Origin: Neocallimastix lanati (nom. inval.)
Lineage: Eukaryota > Neocallimastigomycota > Neocallimastigomycetes > Neocallimastigales > Neocallimastigaceae
Assembly: GCA_016946835.1 (NCBI GenBank)
Contig: JACVTC010000107.1
Location: 260,001 to 312,500 of the forward strand
Direction of reading: 5' to 3'
Length of the DNA stretch: 52,500 bases
Shown: positions 27,310 to 39,990 of the stretch, piece after piece
Layout: every line of letters starts with the position of its first letter
Position numbering within the stretch: position 1 is the first letter of the stretch
Made by a program: the position numbers and the translations under genes
The notes under the pieces: model-generated
Told to the model about the DNA's origin: nothing
Database searches by the model: none
Seen by the model: only the letters and a program-made list of their open reading frames with translations

Positions 27310-27630
27310 TTAATTGTATTTAGCAATACTAGATCTCATGATATCAATAGCTTCAGCTGGATTTGGATGCTTAAAGATACCAGTACCAGAAACAATAACA
27401 TTAGCTCCCTTTTCAGCACACATATCAATATTCTTAATAGAAACACCACCATCAATTTCGATATCAAGATTTGGGAATTTTTCACGAAGAATTTTGCACT
27501 ATAAATAAATAAATTCATTGTTTATTATTATAATAAATCAAATTTATAAAAAAAAAGTTAATATCATTGAATTGTTATTTATAATTATATTTATAATTAT
27601 TAAAAATAAATTATTATTTATTATGATTAA

Positions 27631-27682
<52 letters not shown>

Positions 27683-28991
27683 TATTAATTTATTAATTTA
27701 TTTAGTAACTGAAATTTTATTAATAAAAATAATCTTTTTAATACCTTTGATAAACAACTTTCTATTAAGGATTGACAGCCGAAACCTGGTTCAACCGTCA
27801 TAACCAACACCATATCTATATCTTTAACATAGGGAATAACCCATTCAACTGGAGTATTTGGTTTTATAGCAATACCAACCTTCATTCCAGCTTTTTTAAC
27901 TTTATCAATAATAGTAGCAGTTTTATCGACTATCATTATTGTAATTAAAATAAAGTAATAAAATATATATATATAAACATAGGTAATTAATTAATTTCAA
28001 ATTCATTTAATATTTATATAAAAAATTTATAAATGTAATAATACATATTATAAATTATTTTTCCTTTGGTACTAAAATAAATATATATATATATATTTAC
28101 CAGCAGCTTCAATATGGAAAGTGTATAAATCAGCACCTGCTTTTGCAAAATCATCAATCCACTATATATTTTTTTTATTATTATTATTATGATATTATTA
28201 TTATTATTATTTATTTTTTAAAGAAATATAATATTTTACAATATTATATATAATTTTATTAATATTAATTTAAATTAATTTATAAATATAAATGTTTTAT
28301 AATATATTTATGACATATAAATATATACCAATTCTGGTTCAGAAACCATAAGGTGACAATCTTTAATAAAAGAAATTTATTTAAAAAAAAAATTTTATAT
28401 GATAAATAATAAATGTTAATAAAGAATTATTTATATCTTTTATCTCTTTAAATATATATATATAATTTACCTAGGAAAGCATTTGGCTTGCTTGCCTTTA
28501 AGTTTTTGATAACTGGAGCGCCAATAGTTATATTTCGAACAAAGTGACTATATAAATATTATTTATTATAATTATATAAATTAATATTAATATTCTAAAA
28601 TACTTTTAAAGCATTATTTTTTATTTATTTGTACATAAAAAACAAATAAATTTCTTTTTATCAAATATAATAAATTTTATTTTGTTTTTTTCTCCATTTA
28701 AATAATTTTGTTATATCTATTTATATTCTTTTTATTTATAATATTATATATTAAAAGATGTAATAACTAATATTTTGAATTGGGATTTTAAAATTTCCAA
28801 ATTTCTAAATTGCAACTTTATATTAATTAAGAATAAATAAACATTATTATAAAGTATAATATATATGTTTACCCGTCCATAACATCCATGTGTAATCTAT
28901 CAGCACCGCTATCAAGCATACGCTGTGCTTCATTTGCCAAATCAGCAAAATTTGAAGAAAGCATTGATGGTTCTATAATTGGTTTAACCAT
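27310..28991 (-). CDS. RPE1: Ribulose-phosphate 3-epimerase
   Basis: Interconverts D-ribulose 5-phosphate and D-xylulose 5-phosphate in the cytosolic non-oxidative pentose phosphate pathway. Six exons on the minus strand: 28991-28873, 28547-28471, 28360-28329, 28161-28101, 27929-27745, 27498-27310; 663 bases, 220 residues (yeast 238, human 228). The start [11 protein letters not shown] matches yeast RPE1 MVKPIIAPSIL. An in-frame ATG at 29120 would add 43 Asn/Lys-rich residues and is less likely. The TIM-barrel metal and catalytic residues are present: His34 and Asp36 in HMDVMDG, His68 in CHLMV, Asp174 in EIDGG; SGTGIF closes the phosphate site. The loop expected to be GFGGQ is GFGCQ, with Cys148 in place of the second Gly (codon TGT instead of GGN). 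The frame is intact throughout, so the gene is probably active. The epimerase would serve use of plant pentoses and nucleotide precursor synthesis. Confidence 0.96.
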
Positions 28992-31900
28992 TTTAGTATT
29001 ATTATTTTTATTATTATTATTATTATTATTGCTATTTGTTTTGGTTATTCTAGTATTTTTTTTCGTTTTTTTCTTAGAAGGTTTAGGACTAAAGAAACAT
29101 GAAAAGATATTTTTTTTCATTTAATTTAAAATATAGAATTTTATTAAGAAAATAAAACAAATTTTAAAATATATGAATTTCTTATTTTTTAAATTTATTA
29201 ATTTTTTTTATTCTTTTTTTTTTATTTTTACATACAATTCCTTATAAAAAAAAAAAAAATTTAAAATAAAAGATGGAAATTTAAAAAGTATTTATAGGAA
29301 AGAGAAAAAAAAAATTTTTTTTTTATTAAAAATTATTTAATATAAATATAATATAAGAAGTTAATATATACAAATATAACCAAATATATACAGATAGAAA
29401 AACTAAAAACTTTTTTATTTTTTTTTTTTTTTTTTAATTTTTTAATATTGTTGTAAAAAAAAAAAAAAAATTTATTTACCTATAAAAGGTTAATTGAAAT
29501 ACTGAAAATGTAAAAAAAAAAATAATTTTTATATCTTATAGATCTAATTATATATAAAAATCAATCAAAAGGTGATATTTTTTAATATTTTATATTTCTA
29601 GTATTATTATTTCTAAAGATGTTAACTCTGTTATGAAAAGTGGATGTGAAAATAACAAAAAAATGAAATGAATTGAAAATAAAAATATAATAGTAGAATA
29701 TTAAATATAATTAAAGTATAAGTTAAATAAAATAATTATAGAAAAGTAAAAAAAAAAAAATTTTTAAGTAATCAAATAATAAATAAATAAATAAATAGTA
29801 AATAAATAAATAGTAAATAGTAAATAAATGGATAAATAACAAAATAATAAAATAATAATTAATTATTATTATTAATTAATGATTAAATAAAAAAAAAGAT
29901 ATGTCACTAATTAAAATTAAAATTAATTTAAAAGTAAAAAAAAATTTTTTATTTCTCTTTTTTTTAATAGATTTGAAATTATTGATTTAAATTAAATAAT
30001 ATATTTCTATATATTTATCATATATTAATATTATATATTAATATATAGGATAAGGAAGAATACAATATATTACAATTGATTAATCAATAAAGATTTAAAT
30101 AAATATAATTCTTCCAAAAAAAAATAAATTTTAAAATAAAATTTATCCCATCAACAAAATTTAATAAACTAGCAAAAATATTAAATATAAATAATAAATA
30201 AATAATTGAATAATAAATAATTAAATAATTAAATAATTAAATAATTAAATAATTAAATAATAAAAAGAATTAAAAGATATTTATTAATAAATAAATAATA
30301 AATAAATAATAAATAAATAATAATAATAAATAATAAATAGATAAATAATAAATAAATAATAAATAATAGTAAATAATGAATTAATCAATAATTAAATAAT
30401 ATTGTTAATAAACAATATTGTTAATAATAAACAATATTGTTAATAATAAATAATATTGTAAATAATAAATAATATTAAAATATTATTAAAATTATATACT
30501 AATACTTATTAATAATACTTATTAATAGTAGAATGCCTTTTAAATAATAAATAAATGAAATCTTCATAAATAACAATATAAAAAAAGAAATTTAAAAAGT
30601 TATAATACTAAATCATATTATAAATTAAATAATTAATAAAATCATCTTTTCATTAATATTTTAGTATAGAAATCATATCAAATATAAATATTTAATAATT
30701 AAGATTTATGATAAATTAACTATAAATATAAAGAATTTTAGTTTTATATTTATTTATTTATTAAAATACAATTTATTTATTTATTTATTTATTTATTTTG
30801 ATTTATTTATTTATTTTGATTTATTTATTTATTTATTTTGATTTATTTATTTATTTATTTTGATTTATTTATTTATTTATTTTGATTTATTTATTTATTT
30901 TGATTTATTTATTTATTTTGATTTATTTATTTATTTTGATTTATTTAATTATATGATTTATTATGATCGATCAACTATTTCATTAATAGAAATTATTAAT
31001 GGATTAAACAACATAACATTATAAAATATATTCATTGTAATCTTTAATAAATCTACGGGTAAGCGGTCAAACAAAGCACATATTCATTAAACTTTATTTT
31101 ATTTTATTTTATTTTATTTCAAATAAAAATGAAATAAAATGTTGATATATGATATTAAAAGTTAAAAAATAATAGTAATAGTAATAATAAAAACAAAGGA
31201 ATAAGTATATCCATAGAATCATATCAAAATAATTTTTTTCTCTATTTTTTTTTTTTTATATTTTTTTTTTAAGAGAAAAAACTCTTTCAAGATTTGTTAG
31301 TTTCATAGGTTAAATAAAAGCTACTCAATTAACCTTCCACAAGTTAAGTTATCGGAGTGATTCGGAACCATCACCATTCACTATGAGAATGTCTCATCAA
31401 TCTTAAAAAAAGAACAAATTTTAACTCCTTTTTTAAAATAAATAAAAATAAAAAAATAAAAAATAAAAAATTAAATATATATATATATATTATATATTAT
31501 ATATATTATATATATTTTTCAAATAAAAAAAAAATTTATTTTCATTATTAAAATTATGATTATTATTATTATTAAATTTATAATTAATATTAAATATATA
31601 ATAATAAAATATTAATTAATTAATGAATGAATTGTTTATCATTCCATTATTGGAAAGGATATAAACTTTTCATATGTTATGAGAATTTGAATTTGAGATG
31701 ATTATCTTGATCATTATCATTTATAAAATAAAATTATTTATTGTTTTTTACGTCAATAGGATTTTGTGCCAATTAGTAATAGATTCTTTACATAAATTTA
31801 GGTGAATAACTGAAAGGATAGATTCTCTATTTATTTATAATAATTTGTAGTTTGAATTGACTAGGTTTAGATAATAAAGCCGATATTGTTGTTATAATAT

Positions 31901-34830
31901 ATATAATTAGTAATTACTATAGGAACAACTACCATCATCATCTATAACCACAAACAATAATAAGATGAAAAGATAAATAATTAAATTACCATTTCTTTGT
32001 ATTTCATATAGATATAATATACAAAATATATTTATAGGTTATAAATTCTTTAATTATATTATATTATATTATATATATATATTTTTAATCTTAATAATAT
32101 ATAAAAGAATAATATAAAATAAAGTTTTAATCAATCACATCTACAAAATGTATCAAAAATGTAATAAAAGGATTACGTATCATGAATAATTTTTAAAAAT
32201 AAAAAAAAAAATTAATTTTTTTTAATAAAAAAAAAAAACTATATATATATAAATTAAAAATGTTATAATTGATATTTAATATAAAATAAATAGGATAATA
32301 CACAAGATAATAAATAATAAATATATATAAATATATTAATATATATGATAAGTATATAACAAATAAACTTTTCATTTTTTTTTGTTTTTAATATATTTTT
32401 TTATTTTTTAAAAATAAATAAACAAAATAAACAAATGAATAAATAAATAAATAATTTTTTTTTTTAAATAATAAAAAAAAAAAAAAGAGATATATTATAA
32501 ATAGAATTTTTAATCTATATTTAATTTATTGAACTGTTTAAATTAAATAATAATAATAAAAAAGAATTGGATAATAAATATTAGCACAGAGAAAGATGTA
32601 CAACTGTACGACCTTAACCAATGTAGACCAAATGGCTGAATAAGTTAATATATTATTAAAATGAACAAAATCAACTTTTTTTTTTTAATTTTATCAAAAA
32701 GTTTAAACATCCTAATTTAAACTTTAATAATTAATATTAATAATTAATGAAATTTTTATTAAATTTAGTTATTATGAGTTTAATTATTATTAAAAGTACT
32801 TTTAATGTCTACCACCACAACTAAATTTTAATTATTAATTATTACTCTTTTTTTTTTTTTTTTTTTTTTTAATTATAATGAGTAATATAAATGATTCAAT
32901 TATACATAGTTTAAAATGGTTTGTGATACATTTTTTTAAGATGTAATTTCTATTCTCACCAATTATTTATTTATTTGTTATTTCATTTATTTATTATTAA
33001 TTATTAATTTATCTATTTATCTATTTATTTATTTATTATTATTTATTAATTTATTTATCTAATTATTTATATATTTATCTATTTATTTATTTATCTATTT
33101 ATTTATTTATTTATTTATATATTTATCTATCTATTTATTTATTATTTACTTGTTCCATACTCTTATGAATTTATTTATTATTATTCAATATTTTATATTT
33201 AATATTAATTATTTATCATATTATATTTTTTCTTGTAATTAATTATTTAATCGTAGTATTGGGAAATATATCATATCATTGTTTAATTTAATTTAATCAT
33301 GGGATGCATCTAGCACTCTGTAGCCCCATAAATGCATTTCGTACGTAAAAATACGTACAGTCTTAACTATATCTAAATGAAATCAGTATATCTACTTACC
33401 TATACATTATAAATAGCAATAAATAAGGAATGGAATGACTCTCAATGCTATCAAACAACTTGTATATATTATTGTTAAGGAATTATCATTTATGAATGTC
33501 TTTATAACATTAATAGAATGATATCTATTTGTATAAGCTCTCATTTATTCCATTCAATATTTATTAATAATTTTTTAAAAAAAAAAAAAAAAAGATAAAA
33601 CTTAATTTATATAAATAACAATTAAGATATAAAAAAAAAATAAACTTTATTTTAATAATATTAATAATTAATTTTAATATTAGTTTTAATAACAATGAGT
33701 AATAATTAAATATTACCCATTAATGTATTACTAATCAATATAATTATTTATTTATTTATTTAATATTTATTTAATATTTATTTATTTAATATTTATTTAA
33801 TTATTTAATTATTTATTTAATATTTATTTATTTAATATTTAATTATTTAATATCTATTTATTTATTTATTTAATATCTATTTATTTATTTATTTATTTTT
33901 ATTTATTTATTGATGTATTACAATAGAATAATAAATAGATTTAAATTAAAATTTTTTTTTCTTAAATATCAAAGATAAATGAAAAAAATATAATATTTTT
34001 AATGTAGTGTATAATATATTATGATGTATTTATTGGAATATAAAATGAAATAGTAATAATATATTTTATTATATTTTATTATATTTTATATTTTATATTA
34101 TATTTTATATTATATTTTATATTATATTTTATATTATATTTTACATAATTTCTCCTGACGGTTATTTCAAATTAACCAGATTTGAATGTTTATGTTTGAT
34201 TATAAATAAAAATAAAAATAAAATAAAAGTAAAAATAAAATAAAAATCGAATAAAATAAAAATAAGATAAAATTAAATTAAAGGTAATGAATGAATGAAA
34301 ATTTAGTAAACAAAAATATTTATCAAGCAACATAAAAAAAATTATTATTATTAAATTATTATAAATGATTAAAGAAGTAAATTAAAGAAAAGAAGAAAAG
34401 AAGAAATAAATAAAAAAAAAAAAAAAGATACAATAAAAATTTAATATTACAATTTATATCTAGTAAATTTTTGATTCATTTCTATTAATTAAAATTTATA
34501 TTATATAAATTTAGGTGAAAATTTAAAAATTTATTTTATTTTTTTTTTTATAGCCAATAAAATTTAGTATTCATAAAAGTAGCGATTTTCAACTTTTAAA
34601 ATATATACAATTTATATTGTTTAATAACAAATAATAATAATTAATAATAATAATAAATATAATTATAATTATAAATATATATGTATAAAAATATAAATAT
34701 AAACATAAATATAAATAATTAATAAACTCTAAGCTATTAAATAAATAATAATAATATTAATATATATATATTTTTCTTTTTAGGCTTCAAATAAACTTTA
34801 TTTAAATAGTAGTAATATAATAAGAGTTGT
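28992..34830. other. Gene desert of simple A/T repeats with a few G/C-richer patches
   Basis: No gene recognised. Arrays: AAAT/AAT and octamer AAATAATT units at about 30170-30480, a TTTTGA-interrupted TTTA array (30770-30950), TTTATTTAATA arrays (33725-33905) and TTATATTTTA repeats (34055-34143). Patches with more G/C lie at 31040-31080, 31290-31405, 31640-31960, 32580-32645, 33295-33560 and 34140-34200. They contain stops in all frames I read and may be old transposon fragments or small RNA genes; I could not identify any of them. Confidence 0.5.
30770..30950. repeat. Minisatellite of TTTA tetramers punctuated by TTTTGA
   Basis: About ten blocks of two to four ATTT tetramers, each closed by the same TTTTGA hexamer, giving units of 14 to 22 bases. 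Confidence 0.85.
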
Positions 34831-34839
34831 GAATTAATG

Positions 34840-35010
34840 GTTTATATAATTATATCAGCTTTATTAATATATTTTATGAGAGTTTTTAACACTTAATTAT
34901 TCTAAATTAAATGCTTTTATGCTATTACATTGTGGCTTATATATTATTATATTACAATATGTTTCAATACATTTGAAGCTTATTTTATATTTGTTTCACC
35001 TATTCTAACA
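34840..35010 (-). repeat. Probable LTR (left copy) of a small decayed LTR element
   Basis: About 150 bases resemble 37040-37200 in the same orientation (shared core: ATTACATTGTGGCTT then, after a gap, CATTTGAAGCTTATTTT). Read on the minus strand, 35020-35000 gives AAAAGGGAATGTTAG. This is a polypurine tract followed by TGTTA, the same layout as the better copia element at 38444. That makes this copy the 3' LTR of a minus-strand element. Confidence 0.5.
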
Positions 35011-35238
35011 TTCCCTTTTAATCCTAGTTATTCTATAATGAATAAATTGGTTTACTTATGAATATGTATATATAAAATTATACTGCTTTTATAATATTAA
35101 CTTGTTATGATTATACTATTAGTTTTTTCTATTCTAAATTAACTTTTAATTTTACATGAATAAAAAAATTTTTTTACTTCATATTAATATCTTTAATTCG
35201 ATTTAAAAATTTTTAAAATAATTTCTTTAATATATTTA

Positions 35239-35350
35239 GGAGCGTCAACGTTGAAAATGCAGAAAGACAGACTAGCAGGGTCAATGCCTCTGAAGGAGAA
35301 GACCATAATTTCTTTCAGATAGTCATTTCAAACCCTAATCCTGAATAAGT
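35239..35350 (+). other. Exon-like G/C-rich open segment
   Basis: After an acceptor-like TATATTTAG there are 36 open codons with ordinary amino-acid composition, including QTSRVNASEGEDHNFF and FQIVISNPNPE, ending in TAA. The G/C content is close to half, in surroundings below one fifth. I do not recognise it. It could be a terminal exon of an undetected gene, or captured host sequence inside the decayed LTR element that surrounds it. Confidence 0.3.
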
Positions 35351-35605
35351 AATATGAATATGAGGTTCCTTGCATATGAACTTTTTTTCTGAATTTATTT
35401 AAATACTTTATTTTGAATATTACTTTTTATTTCACGTTACTATTTTAAATATTATTATGTTCTAATTGGACAAATAATATTTATGTTTTTATTAATTCTG
35501 TTTTTTCTTTTTTTTTTTTTTTTTATTAAAATAAAAAATATTCATGTAATTAATAAACGAATAATTAAATAAGATTAAAGTTCGTAATAATTGCGACTTC
35601 AAAAA

Positions 35606-35640
<35 letters not shown>

Positions 35641-37039
35641 TATTTATATTATAATAATTTCCCTCTAAAACTAAGTATTTATTATTATTACATCAATAAT
35701 ATTGGATGTATCTAAGACATCTCTTGAAATCTATGGTTTAATATGCCATTTATATGATGGAAACCTTTCTCTTGAAGGATGATACTATTCCATCTCAGTG
35801 TGTGTGAATACCATTTATATATTGGGCTTTATATCACTTTCAATAATAATCAGATCTGAAAATTAGAGCTAACTTTTTTTTATATATATATTTTGTTTTG
35901 TAATTTTAGAAATTACCATTAAAATAAATTATTAATTATATATTGGTGTTCTTGATAAATCATAATCTTGAGGTATTAAAATTGATTACATTAATCACTA
36001 ATGATATTATTATTCTAGCCATTTGAACTTATTAGTAAATAGTGTAGATTGTTTCATAATTTTATTACCATTCAGTATTTCTGTTAATTTCTTCTTGTAG
36101 ACTAACGTTTTGTTAATTTTCTCTCTATTTAGACTATTTTTATTTATTTCCAAAAATAAATATGATTTGTAAATAATCAGCACAAAGAATCAGTTAAGTA
36201 ACATTCCTTTAATATTTTATATTCTTTAATTTATGTCGTCTATTTCCCCTCCACTAAAATCCAAATTTCTAAAAGGAATTTATATATTTGAATGATACTT
36301 TTATCATTAGACTACACCCATTTCATTCTAGGAATATCCATTCTAATATCTTTCCCTTCAATATTTGAATTATTATATTTTAAATTATTTTGTATGGGAT
36401 CTCTGACGTATAGTCTCCTCGATTATAGTTGTAGGTATAAGTACACATTGAAATAAACTATACTTTAAATAATAATATACTTTGATAATATACTTTGTAC
36501 TTTGTAATTTAACAAAAAATCATTGTTTATTATTTTACTGCTCAAATCTTTCTAAGTAATGTATTGTATTTTTGTATTCATGAGATAGAAATAGTTTATT
36601 ACAGTGTAGATTCCTTTAGATATAATTTTAATAGATTATTAATAGCCTAAGTTTTATTTAATAAAAAAATCAAATTATAATTTCAATTAAGAGTCTCTAT
36701 AGGAGTAGGAAGATATAAATAATTTGTTCTTTTGTTCTTATATATGCTTAATGTTTAAGTGTATTTTTATTTTTTTGGAGTTTTATTTTACTTGAAATAA
36801 TTCTCTTCAATCAAGTATTATTATGTTTTTATGAGTTTCTTCAATTTTGTAACCTTGATCCTATCAAGTATTTGATCAGTTTTATTAGTCTTCCTTAAAT
36901 TAATATAATGGGCAACTTTTATCATAATTAAAAATTCCAATTTATTCTTCTTTGATAAAATATATTGAGTCCGGAAAACGATTTCTTTTGCTATGATCCT
37001 TTTTTAAGAGTTAGATGAGACTCTTAATGTTAAGAATCT

Positions 37040-37200
37040 AAAAATTTTAGCTATATAATTATGTCAATTTTATTAAAATCTTTGATAATAAAGAGTTCCA
37101 AGCAATAAATTGTTCTAAATTAAATGTTACTATTACATTGTGGCTTGCACATTATTTATATTACAATAGGCATTTGAAGCTTATTTTTTATATTATTTTA
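37040..37200 (-). repeat. Probable LTR (right copy) of the same decayed element
   Basis: Partner of 34840-35010, about 2.2 kb away in direct orientation. Its expected outer end is replaced by a heptamer microsatellite beginning at 37222. The sequence between the two copies holds no coding motif that I recognise. Confidence 0.45.
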
Positions 37201-37221
37201 ATAATAATGAAAAATTATAGT

Positions 37222-37405
37222 AATAAATTTATTATTTATTATTTATTATTTATTATTTATTATTATTATTATTTATTATTTATTATTTATTATTTATTAT
37301 TTATTATTTATTATTTATTATTTATTATTTATTATTTATTATTTATTATTTATTATTTATTATTTATTATTTATTATTTATTATTTATTATTTTTATTAT
37401 TTATT
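37222..37405. repeat. Heptanucleotide (TTATTTA)n array
   Basis: About 25 copies of a seven-base unit, abutting the right LTR-like copy. Confidence 0.95.
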
Positions 37406-38182
37406 ATTTATATTTTAATTATATTTAATATAATTATATTTATTATTAATGTAATACTATAAAAAACATTTACTTCTATTAAAACATCTTTTTTTTTTTT
37501 TTTTTTTTAGAAAAATTGAAATATTTATATAAAATATGTATATATATATATTTTAAAAAAAGAATTAAAATATTAATATAAATTTAAATATAAATTTTTT
37601 CTTTAAAATAAAATTGTAATATTTATAAAATTTTAATTTTAATTTTAATTTTATATCATCAATTTTTATGTTTCAATATCTTTTTACCCTTTTCTTTTTT
37701 TTAGTTTCAACAATATGGAAAAATACAAAATACTAAAAGCATTTAATTTTTTAATTAATAGGAAATATATTATGGCATTTTTTTTTTTACGTCTAATAAT
37801 AATAAAAATTATTAAATACATTATACCAGTATATATTTATAAATTAGTGTTTATTATTTTCATTCATATAATTTATTCATCTTTAACATATTAGTGTTTC
37901 TAGAATATATTTTATAGTAACAATTTTAATTAAAATATATATATATATATATATAATTTTATGAATTAAATAATTTATAATAAATATTTTATCTATATTT
38001 TGGGAAAAAGCTTATTAATTGTAAATTATAAATTATTATATTTGTTTTTAATCAAAATAACATCATATATTACAGATTCTTTAAAAAAAACCTTTTTCAT
38101 TGTAAATATTATCATTATTGGTTAAAAGTATTAATTCAATCATTAATCGTTGTTTCTCTTTTAATAATAAATAAAAAAAAAT

Positions 38183-38189
<7 letters not shown>

Positions 38190-38216
<27 letters not shown>

Positions 38217-38443
38217 TTTATAAGTATTTACAATTATTGTTATTATCTTATAAACACTAAAATTATAAAGATAGATTATAATGTAATAGAACAATTTTAT
38301 TTAAAGGGAAGCTTTGCCTATTTTATTTTATTTTTCTTTCGTATTAAGAATATATATTTAATTTCATTTCACTTTATTTATAGAATTAAAGATAAATTAT
38401 AATTGAACAATTTTATAGATTATATTAATATCGTCATTTAACA
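38190..38443 (-). repeat. 3' LTR start of decayed copia element
   Basis: On the minus strand the internal region ends in the polypurine tract TTGAGGGGGAA and is directly followed by TGTTAAATGACG, a canonical LTR start. The LTR's left end is not defined; it probably reaches at least the poly-T run near 38190. I found no convincing matching 5' LTR on the right side. Confidence 0.6.
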
Positions 38444-39866
38444 TTCCCCCTCAATTTTAACTATATATGAAATGATATATTGGATTTGATCTAATGATGT
38501 TCCATTTCCTCCAGTAAAGAGTTTCTAAATTTTTTCATTAGTGAGTTACTTAAGTATTTTATAAATCCATTAGCAAGATTATCCTCTGATTTAATATACT
38601 TTAACTTTAATTTTGTTTTCTTTTATATGATGTCTTTACGTAATGATATTTTGATATCTATAGGTTTTGATCATGATCTTGGATTTTTTAGACTGATTTT
38701 GATAGTTATAAATTGCTGCTTTATTGTCAATATTAATGGTGTGACATGACTGATTTTTGATGGTTTAAACTCATTCAAAATTTTGATATATCATAAACTA
38801 TAAACTAGGTTTGGCACCATTACTTACCCTGTAATACTCGGATTCGGTGGTCGAAGTTGCCACACATTTTTTTGAAGTTTCGAATACTAACTATAGTGGG
38901 GGTGAGCTACCAATCATCATTAAGCATTAAGAACTCCGAAAGTAGATTTTTTCGATTCCATATCCTAAGCGTAGTCCGCATCTACAAATATTTTTAAGTG
39001 TTTGTTTGTCCTTCGTGAACTTAAATATCACAATTCATTGTATATTTTAAGATACAAGAGAATTCTTTTTCGACATTTAGCCCAATCACCTCTAACGTAG
39101 GATTCTTTGTTTCTTCTGACACGCTTTACTTGTAGCGAACATTATACCCGACCTGGTATAAAAGTGCAAGGTAAATTAAGTTACTTATGGCGTTTCTTTG
39201 CAATGTTTCATCACAATTTTTTTTTTCCCATAAGTCAACAGTTTCTATATGTTTTTTTTTTTTTTTAATTTTTTGAGAGATGGGGAATTGGTTAGTTTAA
39301 ACTTGGCTAATATAAGTCTTTATATGTACTGTATTTTGATGTAATAATATATCCATCATGGCACTTTTCCAATTTTATTCCTAATTTGAAATCAACATCA
39401 CCTATATCCCCCTATATTGAAATATGTTTTAATCTGTTCTTTTTTACATATATGATTTCCTTTTGACTCATCGGTTAATGGTTAATAATATGTCATCAAC
39501 ATATATGACTATTATACATATACTTTCTTTTGAGTTATTTTCTTTTAACGTAAAATGCATGGCTCACTTACTAGTCTTCAGAAATTCATTTTTATTAGGG
39601 TGTTATTTAAAGTTTCGATTTCATTCTCTTCCTTCCTGTTTTAAGTACGTAAAGAATACTTTATATAATTTTTTTAAGTATCCTTCCTTACACATAGGGT
39701 GGTCCTTTCGATACCTCTCTATAAATGGCTTCATTCAATCCCGGCGTTTAAATATGCTGCATTAATATCATATCTGTACTATCCTATAATCCCTCTTGAA
39801 CTTAACTGCCATGGCAATAATTATACACAATCAATCTAATTTCTTAAAATTGGTGAAAAAAAAAAA

Positions 39867-39990
39867 AGTATCATCGATACTTGTACCTACTTCTAGGTAA
39901 AAAAAAAAAGAAAAAGTATAATCGATACTTGTACCTACTTCTAGATAAAAAAAAAAAAAGTATAATCGATACTTGCACTTATCTCAAGGT
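39867..39990. repeat. Triplicated hairpin unit inside the copia remnant
   Basis: Three copies of a segment of about 32 bases, spaced 44-48 bases and separated by poly-A. Each contains AGTATMATCGATACT, a near-perfect inverted repeat (perfect stem in copy 1: AGTATC/GATACT), followed by TTGTACCTACTTCTAG in the first two copies and a diverged form in the third. Confidence 0.85.

Noticed and set aside
28992-29120. Upstream in-frame ATG extending the epimerase by 43 residues
   Set aside because: The added segment is Asn/Lys-rich with an AAT repeat, while the internal Met aligns exactly with the yeast start MVKPII.
31290-31405. tRNA or spliceosomal RNA gene
   Set aside because: No cloverleaf arms with a T-loop consensus, and none of the conserved U1, U2, U4, U5 or U6 sequences that I know are present.
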